64,000 bases of DNA from Paraburkholderia unamae (GTDB taxonomy: Bacteria > Pseudomonadota > Gammaproteobacteria > Burkholderiales > Burkholderiaceae): the NCBI RefSeq assembly GCF_003268775.1, contig NZ_QLSU01000008.1, positions 186,001 to 250,000 of the forward strand, written 5' to 3'. This document shows positions 1 to 7,726 of this stretch, piece after piece. A program made the translations under genes and the position numbers. How positions within the stretch are numbered: position 1 is the first letter of the stretch; the number at the start of each line of letters is the position of its first letter. A model generated the notes under the pieces. That model saw nothing but the letters and a program-made list of their open reading frames with translations. It had not been told where the DNA came from and ran no database searches.

Positions 1-431
1 CGCAATACCGCAGGCAGTTCGACACCAACGTGCTCGGCGTGCTGCTCACCACGCAGGCGGCCGTGAGACATCTTGGCGAGGGCGCAAGCATCGTCAATGT
101 CAGTTCGGTCGTCTCCACCGTTACGCCTCCCACGACTGCCGTCTATAGCGGCACCAAGGGGGCGGTCGATGCGATCACCGGCGCGCTCGCGCGCGAACTG
201 GGGCCGCAGAAGATTCGTGTGAACTCGGTCAACCCCGGCGTGATATTGACCGAGGGCGCACAAAGCGCGGGGGTCATCGGCTCGGACTTCGAGACATCAG
301 CGGTCAGCCAAACGCCGCTCGGACGCCTGGGCACACCGGACGACGTCGCGTCGGTTGTCGCCTTCCTTGCGTCGGACGACGCAAAGTGGTTGACGGGGGA
401 ACATATCATCACCAGTGGGGGCATGCGGTAA
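1..431 (+). CDS. SDR-family oxidoreductase, C-terminal part (5' end outside window)
   Basis: The window opens inside this gene: the frame is open from the first complete codon (base 3), so the N-terminal Rossmann half with the TGxxxGxG motif is missing. What remains has the short-chain dehydrogenase/reductase core: the TNVLG helix, the catalytic Ser in NVSSVVS, the Tyr/Lys pair in VYSGTKGA (YxxxK), the SVNPGVILT loop and the GRLGTPDDVASVVAFLASDDAKWLTGEHI segment ending in a typical SGG tail. This is a classical SDR acting with NAD(P)H on an unknown carbonyl or alcohol. The substrate cannot be read from the fragment. TAA stop at 429-431. Confidence 0.9.
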   Translation, partial: QYRRQFDTNVLGVLLTTQAAVRHLGEGASIVNVSSVVSTVTPPTTAVYSGTKGAVDAITGALARELGPQKIRVNSVNPGVILTEGAQSAGVIGSDFETSAVSQTPLGRLGTPDDVASVVAFLASDDAKWLTGEHIITSGGMR

Positions 432-734
432 GCACCGCGATCTGGACGGGCGATCGACCGGCGTCGAGACGGACAGGCACGTTCGGCGACGGTGAACATT
501 GGAATCATCGGTTGAAGTGGCTTGCCGCATGAAACGTTCGCCGCCCCGCCGGTAAATCTCGCTGCTTTGCCTGAAAAGGGGTGAATAGCGTTGCTTGCCC
601 GGGTTGGCACGGGCAAGCAACGGCAAATTGCGATCGGGCATTGTGAGAAAATCGCGGCACAAGCCATTGCCCCTCGCGACGCCCGTCCGGTTTGAAGTGT
701 CTGCGAGATTCTTCCTTCCTGGCCCGACCACTCC
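432..734. other. Intergenic region with a perfect hairpin
   Basis: About 300 bases without a convincing gene. The only clear structure is a perfect 13-bp inverted repeat, CGTTGCTTGCCCG (589-601) and its complement (610-622), around an 8-base loop. No T-run follows on either strand, so a classical intrinsic terminator is not supported. It could be a Rho-associated or attenuation structure between the SDR gene and the TPR gene. Minus-strand ORFs crossing the region are shadows of the TPR gene. Confidence 0.5.
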
Positions 735-2450
735 TTGAAAACGCTGCTCACCCATCGAGCCTCGCCGCTCGACACATTGCTTAACGACGCGATTTCGCAC
801 TTCTCCCACGGACAACCTCGGGAGGCGTTGGCGAAAGTGACGAAGGCACTCAAATTGCAGCCGGGCAATGTGGCGGCGCTCAATATCGCCGGGGCCTGCT
901 CCCAGCGACTCGGAAAACTGAAAGATGCGGAAGCTTATTGGCGGCGGGCATTGAAGGAAGATCCGGACTATGCCGATGCTCACAACAACCTGGGCAATCT
1001 GTTCGTCCAGAGCAAACGCCTTTCCGAGGCCGAGGCGGCCTGGCGGCGAGCCCTGAAGATCCGGCCCGACCATGCCGATGCCCACAACAACCTGGGCAAT
1101 CTGCTCAAACAGACCCAGCGCTTGCCCGAGGCCGAGGCGGCCTGGCGGCGAGCCCTGGAAATCCGGCCCGACCATGCCGATGCCCACAACAACCTGGGCA
1201 ATCTGCTCTACGAGACCAAGCGCTTTCCCGAGGCCGAAGCGGCCTGGCGCCGAGCCCTGGCGATCCGCCCGGACCATGCCAATGCCCACAACAACCTGGG
1301 CAATCTGCTCAAACAGGCGAAGCGCTTCTCCGAAGCCGAAGCGGCCTACCTCCATGCCCTGGCGATCCAGCCGGACCATGCCGACGCGCGCAACAACCTG
1401 GGCAATCTGCTCAAGCAGCTCAGGCGCTTTTCCGAGGCCGAGGCGGTCTTCCGCCAAGCCCTTGAGATTCGACCGGACCATGCTGAGGCCTGCTACAACC
1501 TGGGGGCGCTCCTGCTCCACACGGGCCGCTTGTCCGAGGGCTGGCCCCTACATGAAGCCCGCTACCATGAGGCCATGCCGGAGCGTATCGTCAAGCCCTC
1601 CCTTGCCTGTCCGCAGTGGCAGGGCGAATCCCTGGAGAACCGGTCTATCCTGGTCCACGGCGAGCAGGGTTTCGGCGATCAGATCCAGTTCGTCCGCTAC
1701 CTTGCCAGGCTCAAGGAGCTGGGCGCCAGTCGCGTCACCCTGATCTGCTCGCCTGCCCTGCAACCGCTTTTTGAAGGCATCGCCGGCGCCGATGTCGTGC
1801 TCACGACCGATGAGGTTGCGAAGGCCCCCTCCCATGATTACTGGACCTTCCTGCTCAGCCTGCCGCTGCGCCTCGCCACGACGCTCGATTCCATCCCCGC
1901 CGGGATTCCGTATCTAAGGGCGGCTCCGGATCGCCTCAGCGCCTGGAGTCCACGGCTGCCGGCTGCGCAGCGGCGCATCGGTCTGGTCTGGGCGGGCAAC
2001 GCGGCGCAAAACAACGACGCAAACCGCTCGCTGCCGGGTCTCGCGACATTGGCGCCGCTTTGGGACGTGCCAGGCGTTCACTTCGTCAGCCTGCAAAAGG
2101 GCCAACGGGAAGAAGAGGCGGTAGCGCCGCAATCCGGGCAGTCGCTCACGCATCTCGGGGGAGACATCGAGGACTTCGCAGACAGCGCGGCAATCGTCGC
2201 CCAACTGGATCTGGTGATCTGCGTCGACACCGCCATCGCCCACCTTGCCGGCGCACTCGGGACTCCTTGCTGGGTCCTGCTGCCGTCCGTCAATGCGGGC
2301 TGGCGCTGGCTGGACGAACGCACGGATTCCCCGTGGTATCCGGGGGCGATGCGTCTTTTTCGTCAGCGCCACCTGGATGACTGGGCCCCCACCCTCCTTG
2401 AGGTTGCCCAGTCATTGCGTCGCTTTTGCCACGGTGGCCCGCTCGATTGA
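735..2450 (+). CDS. TPR-repeat protein with C-terminal GT9-like glycosyltransferase domain
   Basis: A 571-residue protein in two parts. Residues about 10-260 are TPR units with the W-x-x-A/L-G-x-A-x-P pattern, several nearly identical (HADAHNNLGNLLKQ...EAEAAWRRALEIRP). Residues about 295-560 resemble the glycosyltransferase-9/heptosyltransferase-like domain often joined to TPRs in proteobacteria: GEQGFGDQIQFVRYL, IGLVWAGN, RSLPGLATLAPL and VDTAIAHLAGALGTPCWVL. The family is presumed to transfer a sugar to protein or surface glycan, but the acceptor here is unknown. There is no signal peptide. The annotated start is TTG at 735 with no strong Shine-Dalgarno; an in-frame stop at 693-695 limits how far upstream the true start can be. 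It stands alone, with rhlE downstream. Confidence 0.85.
   Translation: MKTLLTHRASPLDTLLNDAISHFSHGQPREALAKVTKALKLQPGNVAALNIAGACSQRLGKLKDAEAYWRRALKEDPDYADAHNNLGNLFVQSKRLSEAEAAWRRALKIRPDHADAHNNLGNLLKQTQRLPEAEAAWRRALEIRPDHADAHNNLGNLLYETKRFPEAEAAWRRALAIRPDHANAHNNLGNLLKQAKRFSEAEAAYLHALAIQPDHADARNNLGNLLKQLRRFSEAEAVFRQALEIRPDHAEACYNLGALLLHTGRLSEGWPLHEARYHEAMPERIVKPSLACPQWQGESLENRSILVHGEQGFGDQIQFVRYLARLKELGASRVTLICSPALQPLFEGIAGADVVLTTDEVAKAPSHDYWTFLLSLPLRLATTLDSIPAGIPYLRAAPDRLSAWSPRLPAAQRRIGLVWAGNAAQNNDANRSLPGLATLAPLWDVPGVHFVSLQKGQREEEAVAPQSGQSLTHLGGDIEDFADSAAIVAQLDLVICVDTAIAHLAGALGTPCWVLLPSVNAGWRWLDERTDSPWYPGAMRLFRQRHLDDWAPTLLEVAQSLRRFCHGGPLD
963..1500 (+). repeat. Five tandem 102-bp coding repeats (TPR units)
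   Basis: Unit starts fall at 963, 1065, 1167, 1269 and 1371, with a degenerate sixth from 1473. Each unit encodes one 34-residue TPR. Units 2-4 are near-identical at DNA level (shared stretches such as CACAACAACCTGGGCAATCTG within longer blocks), not just in protein. This points to recent expansion or homogenisation by recombination, and it is why long open frames appear on the other strand and in other frames here. Confidence 0.9.
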
Positions 2451-2490
2451 GCGTCGGTTGTGCAGGACCCGCGCCGTTCTTTAGCGCGCT

Positions 2491-2511
2491 AACCGCTAGA
2501 ATTGCGGTTTT
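2491..2511 (+). promoter_or_regulatory. Possible rhlE promoter / small hairpin
   Basis: AACCGC (2491-2496) pairs with GCGGTT (2504-2509) around TAGAATT. The loop contains TAGAAT (2497-2502), a good -10 hexamer for a transcript reaching the rhlE ATG at 2528. It may instead be a weak terminator for the TPR gene. Both readings are inference. A very similar ACCGCTAGAAT element lies just before the LysR gene at 27695. Confidence 0.35.
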
Positions 2512-2527
2512 AGCCCGGATTACGCCC

Positions 2528-3973
2528 ATGTCTTTTGCCTCGCTCGGCCTGATCGATCCCTTGCTGCGTAACGTGCAGGGCCTCAATTACCAGACCCCTA
2601 CGCCGGTGCAGGTCAAGGCGATTCCCGCTGTGCTCAGCGGCAAGGACGTCATGGCCGCGGCACAAACCGGCACGGGCAAGACGGCGGGTTTCGCGCTGCC
2701 GCTGTTGCAACGGCTGGTGCAACACGGCCCGGCGGTGTCCAGCAATCGCGCACGCGTTCTGGTGCTGGTGCCCACGCGCGAACTGGCTGAACAGGTGCTG
2801 CAAAGCTTTGTCGAGTACGGCAAAGGCCTCGACTTACGATTTCTGGCCGCCTACGGCGGTGTGAGCATCAACCCGCAAATGATGAAGTTGCGCAAAGGCG
2901 TGGATGTGCTCGTTGCCACGCCGGGCCGCTTGCTGGACCTCAATCGCCAGAACGCCGTGCAGTTCGATCAAGTGCAGACGCTGGTGCTGGACGAAGCCGA
3001 CCGCATGCTCGATCTGGGCTTTGCACGCGAGCTCAACGCCGTCTTTGCCGCCTTGCCGGTGCAGCGGCAGACCCTGCTGTTCTCCGCGACGTTCACCGAC
3101 GATATCCGCACCATGGCGGCGGGCATTCTGCGCAGCCCGGTCAATATCAGCGTCAGCCCGCCCAATGTCACGGCCAGCAAGATCAAGCAGTGGGTGGTGA
3201 CGGTCGATAAGCGCAACAAGCCTGAACTCTTCATGCACCTGGTGGCTGAGAACAAATGGGAGCATGCGCTGGTGTTCGTCAAAACCCGCGTTGGCGTGGA
3301 TTATCTGGCGGCCATGCTCGATGACGCGGGCTATGCGGTCGACACCATCCACGGCGACAAGCCGCAACCTGCGCGCCTGCGTGCGCTGGAGCGCTTCAAG
3401 ACGGGCGAAGTCAACATGCTGGTCGCCACCGACGTGGCGGCGCGCGGACTGGATATCGACGACCTGCCGCTCGTGATCAACGTCGATCTGCCGATCGTCG
3501 CGCAAGACTATGTGCACCGTATTGGCCGTACCGGCCGCGCGGGTGCCAGCGGCGTGGCGGTGTCCCTTGTGTGCGCCGACGAAGCGCCACAACTGGCCGC
3601 GATCGAAGCGCTGATCCGGCAAACGCTGCGTCGTGAAGAAGAGCCGGGTTTCGAAGCCGAACACCGCGTGCCGGAAACCAGCGCGACGGGCCAGATCATC
3701 AAGAAGCCGAAAAAGCCCAAGAAGCCCAAGGTGCCGCAAGCCGCGCCAGGCGTCACGCAAGCGCCCCAGAAAAAGCCGCACCCGAAAGGCGGCGCAAACA
3801 AAAGCAAACCTGCTGCGCAGCACACTGTGGCCTCGGATAACGCCGCAAGCTTCGTCAGCGGCAGCCCGTTCAGCGTGCAAAAGCCGCGCGGCAAACCCGC
3901 CAGCAAACCGGCAGCGGGTGCGCGCAAGCCCGCTGGCAAACCCGCTGGTGGCCGCGGCAAACGTCAACCCTGA
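2528..3973 (+). CDS. rhlE: DEAD-box ATP-dependent RNA helicase RhlE
   Basis: A 481-residue cytosolic RNA helicase that uses ATP to unwind short RNA duplexes, acting in RNA decay and ribosome assembly. All core motifs are present: Q motif (Phe3, Gln28), Walker A AQTGTGKT (45-52), PTRELA, GG, TPGR, DEAD with flanking VLDEADRMLDLGF, SAT (LLFSATF), then in RecA domain 2 ATDVAARGLDI and HRIGRTGR. The last ~90 residues are a Lys/Pro/Ala-rich basic tail (KKPKKPKKPK and GKPAGKP-type runs), typical of RhlE and likely RNA-binding. The frame is open upstream to 2426, but ATG at 2528 gives the canonical MSFASLGL start. It is the best-conserved gene in the left arm. Confidence 0.96.
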   Translation: MSFASLGLIDPLLRNVQGLNYQTPTPVQVKAIPAVLSGKDVMAAAQTGTGKTAGFALPLLQRLVQHGPAVSSNRARVLVLVPTRELAEQVLQSFVEYGKGLDLRFLAAYGGVSINPQMMKLRKGVDVLVATPGRLLDLNRQNAVQFDQVQTLVLDEADRMLDLGFARELNAVFAALPVQRQTLLFSATFTDDIRTMAAGILRSPVNISVSPPNVTASKIKQWVVTVDKRNKPELFMHLVAENKWEHALVFVKTRVGVDYLAAMLDDAGYAVDTIHGDKPQPARLRALERFKTGEVNMLVATDVAARGLDIDDLPLVINVDLPIVAQDYVHRIGRTGRAGASGVAVSLVCADEAPQLAAIEALIRQTLRREEEPGFEAEHRVPETSATGQIIKKPKKPKKPKVPQAAPGVTQAPQKKPHPKGGANKSKPAAQHTVASDNAASFVSGSPFSVQKPRGKPASKPAAGARKPAGKPAGGRGKRQP

Positions 3974-4049
3974 TCCGCAACACGATGCCGGGCGGTTTCA
4001 CTCGATCCACCGGAAACGTGACTGTCATGTCAGGGCAGCAACGCGCCTG

Positions 4050-4083
4050 CTGATGTTCGGCGTTGCCTGACGCCAAACATCAG
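4050..4083. other. Inverted repeat between rhlE and arsH
   Basis: CTGATGTTCGGCGT (4050-4063) and ACGCCAAACATCAG (4070-4083) pair over 13 of 14 positions with a 6-base loop. It overlaps the arsH stop codon (4080-4082). No U-tract follows on either side, so it is a candidate RNA-stabilising or bidirectional termination structure between two convergent transcripts rather than a textbook intrinsic terminator. Confidence 0.5.
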
Positions 4084-4826
4084 ATGCCGGACTGGTTCAC
4101 GCGCTTCATCAGTTCTTCGGCGCTCTCCTTGCGTTCGCTATAACGGTCGACCAGATAGGGACCGATATCGCGAGTGAGCAGCGTGAATTTCACCAGCTCT
4201 TCCATGACGTCCACGACGCGATCGAAGTAGGCCGAAGGCTTCATGCGGCCGGCCTCATCGAACTCCATGAAGGCCTTCGCCACCGACGACTGGTTGGGGA
4301 TGGTCAACATGCGCATCCAGCGGCCCAGCACGCGCATCTGGTTGACGGCGTTGAACGACTGCGAGCCGCCGCTGACCTGCATGACCGCCAGCGTCTTGCC
4401 CTGCGTCGGCCGGATCGCGCCGACCGAAAGCGGAATCCAGTCGATCTGCGATTTCATGATGCCGGTCATCGCGCCGTGGCGCTCCGGCGAGCACCAGACC
4501 ATGCCTTCCGACCACAGCACCAGGTCCCGCAATTCGGCCACCTTGGGGTGAGTGTCGGGCGCGTCGTCCGGCAGCGGCAGGCCGCTCGGGTTGAACGTGC
4601 GAACGTCAGCGCCCATCGCCGTGAGCAGGCGGGCCGCTTCCTCGCTCAGCAGGCGGCTGAACGAGCGCTCGCGCAGCGAACCATAGAGCACCAGGATGCG
4701 CGGAGGATGGGGCGAGGCTTTCGTGGCCTGAAGGCGCTCGATATCGGGAACGCGGAACAGCGCCGGGTCAACCTGCGGTAGTTCGGCTGCGAGTTCGGCT
4801 GCGAGTTCGGTCTTCGGATCAGACAC
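4080..4826 (-). CDS. arsH: Organoarsenical oxidase ArsH (NADPH-dependent FMN reductase family)
   Basis: Last gene of the ars operon. ArsH is a flavoprotein that oxidises trivalent methylated and aromatic arsenicals to less toxic pentavalent forms using NADPH/FMN. Family marks are the FMN phosphate loop YGSLRERSFSRLLSEEA, the SPERHGAMTGIMKSQIDWIPL segment and VSGGSQSFNAVNQMRVLGRWMRM. Length 248 residues is normal. The open frame reaches a GTG at 4862, but a start at GTG 4826 (VSDPKTELAAE) is preferred: it overlaps the stop of the arsC remnant (GTGTCTGA), as expected for translational coupling, and avoids an unrelated N-terminal extension. The duplicated AELAAEL near the N-terminus reflects a 15-base direct repeat in the DNA. 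Confidence 0.93.
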   Translation of the reverse strand: MSDPKTELAAELAAELPQVDPALFRVPDIERLQATKASPHPPRILVLYGSLRERSFSRLLSEEAARLLTAMGADVRTFNPSGLPLPDDAPDTHPKVAELRDLVLWSEGMVWCSPERHGAMTGIMKSQIDWIPLSVGAIRPTQGKTLAVMQVSGGSQSFNAVNQMRVLGRWMRMLTIPNQSSVAKAFMEFDEAGRMKPSAYFDRVVDVMEELVKFTLLTRDIGPYLVDRYSERKESAEELMKRVNQSGI

Positions 4827-4917
4827 GCCCGGCCTCCGTATCGATGGCGGTGATTTCCACACCCGCGTTGCGCGAGGCCCCGCAGTCCGGGCTGTGATAG
4901 AGGAGCACTTCGTTCAT
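4819..4917 (-). pseudogene. Remnant of a glutaredoxin-type arsenate reductase (ArsC)
   Basis: Between acr3 and arsH lies a 32-codon ORF from ATG at 4917. It begins MNEVLLYHSPDCGASRN, which matches the N-terminal active-site region of glutaredoxin-coupled ArsC proteins (typically IYHNPxCGTSRN, with the catalytic Cys here at residue 12). It then runs AGVEITAIDTEAGRV and stops. Real ArsC of this class is about 115-140 residues, so roughly three quarters is missing through internal deletion. The frame ends in overlap with the arsH start. It may still act as a leader that couples arsH translation. Resemblance was judged by eye. Confidence 0.7.
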
Positions 4918-4936
4918 GTGATTCATTCCCTAACCT

Positions 4937-6007
4937 TCACGCACACTCGTACCAGTGCTTCGAACGGTTGACGATGCGCACCACGAGCAGCATGACCGGC
5001 ACCTCGATCAACACGCCCACGACCGTCGCGAGCGCCGCACCGGAGTGAAAACCGAACAGGCCGATAGCCGTGGCCACGGCCAGTTCGAAAAAGTTCGACG
5101 CCCCGATCAAGGCGGACGGGCAGGCAATGTTGTGCTTCTCACCGACCGCGCGATTGAGCCAGTACGCCAGCGCCGAATTGAAGAACACCTGGATCAGGAT
5201 CGGCACGGCGAGCAACACGATCACGAGCGGCTGCTTCAGGATGGCTTCGCCCTGGAAAGCGAACAGCAGCACCAGCGTCGCGAGCAGCGCCGTGATCGAC
5301 CACGGGCCGATCTTCGCCATGACCGCCTCGAACGCCGCCTCGCCGCTCGCGAGCAGCAGCTTGCGCAGGATCTGCGCGAGGATCACCGGAATGACGATGT
5401 AGAGCACGACCGAAGTGAGCAGCGTCGCCCACGGCACCGTGATCGCCGAAATGCCGAGCAGCAGGCCGACGAGCGGGGCAAACGCGACCACCATGATGCT
5501 GTCGTTGAGCGCGACCTGCGAGAGCGTGAACAGCGGGTCGCCGCCCGTCAGGCGGCTCCAGACGAACACCATTGCCGTGCAGGGCGCGGCGGCCAGCAGG
5601 ATCAGCCCGGCCACATAGCTGTCGAGCTGCGCCGCGGGCAGCAGCGGCGCGAACAGATGCTTGATGAAGAGCCAGGCGAGCAACGCCATCGTGAACGGCT
5701 TGACGAGCCAGTTCACGACCAGCGTGACGCCAATGCCCCGGATGTGCTGACGCACTTCGTGCAGCGCCCCGAAATCGACCTTGACCAGCATCGGGATGAT
5801 CATCACCCAGATCAGCAGGCCGACCGGCAAGTTGACCTGGGCATACTCCATCCGTCCAATCGCCTGAAAAAGGGCGGGCAGCATCTGGCCGAGCAGGATG
5901 CCCGCGACAATGCACAGCGCGACCCAGACACTCAGGTATCGCTCGAAAAAGCTGATGGCAGGCTTCGCGACGCTCGTGCGCGAAGCGGCGACGTTGGGGC
6001 TATTCAT
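4937..6007 (-). CDS. acr3: ACR3-family arsenite efflux permease
   Basis: A 356-residue inner-membrane carrier that exports As(III) produced by ArsC, driven by the proton gradient. It has ten hydrophobic segments, the signature LLAAAPCTAMVFVWSRLTGGDP with the essential Cys (residue 143) in the fourth helix, and NDSIMVVAFAPLVGLLLG. No ArsB-type (12-helix) features are seen. The frame extends to a TTG at 6022, but ATG at 6007 (MNSPNVAASR) is the more likely start. It lies 24 bp after the arsC stop and is followed by the arsC remnant and arsH, so it belongs to the same transcript. Confidence 0.95.
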   Translation of the reverse strand: MNSPNVAASRTSVAKPAISFFERYLSVWVALCIVAGILLGQMLPALFQAIGRMEYAQVNLPVGLLIWVMIIPMLVKVDFGALHEVRQHIRGIGVTLVVNWLVKPFTMALLAWLFIKHLFAPLLPAAQLDSYVAGLILLAAAPCTAMVFVWSRLTGGDPLFTLSQVALNDSIMVVAFAPLVGLLLGISAITVPWATLLTSVVLYIVIPVILAQILRKLLLASGEAAFEAVMAKIGPWSITALLATLVLLFAFQGEAILKQPLVIVLLAVPILIQVFFNSALAYWLNRAVGEKHNIACPSALIGASNFFELAVATAIGLFGFHSGAALATVVGVLIEVPVMLLVVRIVNRSKHWYECA

Positions 6008-6031
6008 GGAACGGCTCGACAAGAAACGGCT

Positions 6032-6526
6032 TCAGCTTTGCAGGATGTCGTTGAGCGCCTGCTGAAGCTCGGCATTGCCCAGACGGTCAAGGGGGAGTTC
6101 AAGCAGTTGCAGCATGCGATAGCCGATGGCCTGGCGTGTGAGCTCGAACGCCTGACGCTTGCCTTCATCGCCGCCCGCCGCATTCGACGGATCGGCGTAG
6201 CCCCAGTGGACCTGGACGGGGCTGCCGGGCCAGAACGGGCACGGTTCGGCGGCCGCGCTGTCGCACACCGTAATGACGATGTGCATAGGCGGCGCGCCGT
6301 CCTGCGCGAACTCGTCCCAGCTCTTGCTGCGATAGCCGCCCGTGTCGATGCCCGCGTTCGTCAGCGCTTCGAGGGCGAACGGATTGACGCGGCCGCTCGG
6401 GGCGCTGCCGGCGCTGAACGCGCGCACGTCCTTGCCGAGCTTGCTCGCCCAGTGGTTCAGCATGGCTTCGGAAAGCACGCTGCGCGCGGAATTGTGCGTA
6501 CAGAGAATGAGGACGTTGGTGGTCAT
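6032..6526 (-). CDS. arsC: Arsenate reductase ArsC, low-molecular-weight phosphatase type
   Basis: A 164-residue cytosolic enzyme reducing As(V) to As(III) before export. The phosphatase-like loop CTHNSARS holds nucleophile Cys9, and the later Cys88 and Cys95 (VCDSAAAEPC) have the seven-residue spacing of the redox relay in thioredoxin-coupled enzymes of this family. WPGSPVQVHWGYADPS and the C-terminal helix are also typical. The open frame begins at a TTG at 6550; ATG at 6526 gives MTTNVLILCTHN, the normal start. This is the working arsenate reductase of the operon, which may explain why the second arsC downstream could decay. Confidence 0.95.
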   Translation of the reverse strand: MTTNVLILCTHNSARSVLSEAMLNHWASKLGKDVRAFSAGSAPSGRVNPFALEALTNAGIDTGGYRSKSWDEFAQDGAPPMHIVITVCDSAAAEPCPFWPGSPVQVHWGYADPSNAAGGDEGKRQAFELTRQAIGYRMLQLLELPLDRLGNAELQQALNDILQS

Positions 6527-6550
6527 GGTGTGATCAGATGCGTCACGCAA

Positions 6551-7027
6551 TCAGCAGCAGGCCGAACCCGCCGGTTTCACAGGAATGCCAACGGACTTGC
6601 CGCGCGGTTCGCAGCACGCCGCGGCTTGCGCCGGCGGCACCGTTTGGCGGCTTTCGCCGTAGACCGGGGCGCTGTCGAGGGTATGGAAGGACTCCCAGGC
6701 GATGCCCTGGGGATCGACGATCCAGTGCTTGTCGCTGCGCGCGTAGCAGCAGGTGGTCTCGCCCTGGTCGAGCAGGGTCATGTCCGCGGCTTGCGCGCGC
6801 TGCGCGAGTTCGGCCAGCTCGGCCGCGTCATCCACCTGAAAACCCAGGTGATCCACACCGGCTTTCGTGCCGCGCGTCGAGATCGCGAAGTTCACACGAG
6901 GGTCGTCCAGCATCCACTTGGCGTAATCCGCTTCGATGCGCGCCGGCTCTGCGCCGAACAGCTTCGAATAAAACGCGACATTGGTAGCGATATCGTCAAC
7001 GTGGACGTGGATGTGAAACCGCTTCAT
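6551..7027 (-). CDS. arsI: ArsI-type C-As lyase (glyoxalase/VOC fold)
   Basis: A 158-residue Fe(II)-dependent dioxygenase of the vicinal-oxygen-chelate superfamily that cleaves the C-As bond of trivalent organoarsenicals such as MAs(III). Expected metal ligands are His5, His60 (VDHLGF) and Glu112 (GIAWESF). The defining vicinal cysteines that hold the arsenical are Cys93-Cys94 in ETTCCYARSDKHW. The C-terminal ~45 residues form a tail with two further Cys-Cys pairs (AACCEP and SACC at the very end), which could bind metalloid. Database names may read 'CadI' or 'glyoxalase'. Position right after arsR supports the arsenic role. Confidence 0.9.
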   Translation of the reverse strand: MKRFHIHVHVDDIATNVAFYSKLFGAEPARIEADYAKWMLDDPRVNFAISTRGTKAGVDHLGFQVDDAAELAELAQRAQAADMTLLDQGETTCCYARSDKHWIVDPQGIAWESFHTLDSAPVYGESRQTVPPAQAAACCEPRGKSVGIPVKPAGSACC

Positions 7028-7039
7028 GGAGGTTCTCCG

Positions 7040-7363
7040 TCAGCATTGGCAGGAATCCGCGCCAGGTACGAGGCATGGCTGCCCCTGGCAGCAGTTCTCG
7101 GTCAGGAAGCCGAGAACGGCATTCATTTGCGCATAGGCGGCCCGATAGATCAGGCTGCGCCCGTCGCGCTCCTGGGTGACCAGGCCAGCGTGCATCAACT
7201 CCTTCAGGTGAAAGGAGAGCGTCGCATTCGGCACGTCGAGCTCGGTGGCGATCGCGCCGGGCGTGAGGCCGCCCGGACCGGCAACAACCAGCATGCGGAA
7301 CACGCGCAACCGCAACTCGTGAGCGAGCGCCGCCAGGGCGCGGATGATGTCTTTCTCTTCCAT
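7040..7363 (-). CDS. arsR: ArsR-family arsenite-responsive repressor
   Basis: A 107-residue winged-helix repressor, first gene of the operon. Core: LAALAHELRLRVFRML, then the DNA-reading helix region PNATLSFHLKELMHAGLV and the RDGRSLIYRA wing. Arsenite ligands appear to be C-terminal: Cys91, Cys92 and Cys97 in ENCCQGQPC, the arrangement described for the Acidithiobacillus-type ArsR (Cys95/96/102), plus extra Cys105 and Cys107. The frame is open to 7447, but ATG at 7363 (MEEKDIIRALAALA) is the family start, and a palindromic operator sits immediately upstream. As(III) binding would release it and induce the operon. Confidence 0.95.
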   Translation of the reverse strand: MEEKDIIRALAALAHELRLRVFRMLVVAGPGGLTPGAIATELDVPNATLSFHLKELMHAGLVTQERDGRSLIYRAAYAQMNAVLGFLTENCCQGQPCLVPGADSCQC

Positions 7364-7383
7364 ATTTCCAATATATTCGAAAT
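7364..7383. promoter_or_regulatory. Predicted ArsR operator
   Basis: ATTTCCAATATATTCGAAAT is a 20-bp palindrome with only one mismatched symmetric pair. It is strongly A+T-rich in a G+C-rich neighbourhood and directly abuts the arsR ATG. Bound ArsR would cover the GGAA Shine-Dalgarno-like bases and probably the transcription start. Size and symmetry fit known ArsR boxes. Confidence 0.75.
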
Positions 7384-7726
7384 GTTGGGCCGATGCAAGA
7401 AGATGTATGTCAGCCTTCAACGCCGTTAGTCCGGCAAATATCTTCACCTGGCTCCTCGCGCGGGACCTGCTTCGGGCAAAAGACGAGCCATTGTTCCCGC
7501 ACGATTCGACTCGCTACAATCGACGCGCCGCACTTCATTCGTTCTCCGTCATTTGCAGGCGCGCCATGCACGCCCTACTACTTGCGCGATCACGCCTGCA
7601 TCGGCATGCGCCCTGGCAACGAAGGATCTAACGCTGGCAGTTCGGGCGCGGCGAGAAGACATGCCGGATTGCGGTCACGGGTCGCACGCCGCTCAACAAA
7701 ACGGAAGCTGTGATCCAGGCGGCGCT

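Noticed and set aside
297..1520. 407-codon minus-strand ORF with 34-residue repeats (EQIAQVVVGIGMVGPD...)
   Set aside because: The repeats mirror the 102-bp TPR repeats on the plus strand, so their periodicity is inherited. The plus-strand product is a true TPR protein.
4955..7429. 824-codon plus-strand ORF across the ars operon
   Set aside because: It is the antisense of acr3, arsC, arsI and arsR. Its product is Arg/His/Gln/Asp-rich without domains, as expected when a high-G+C gene is read backwards.
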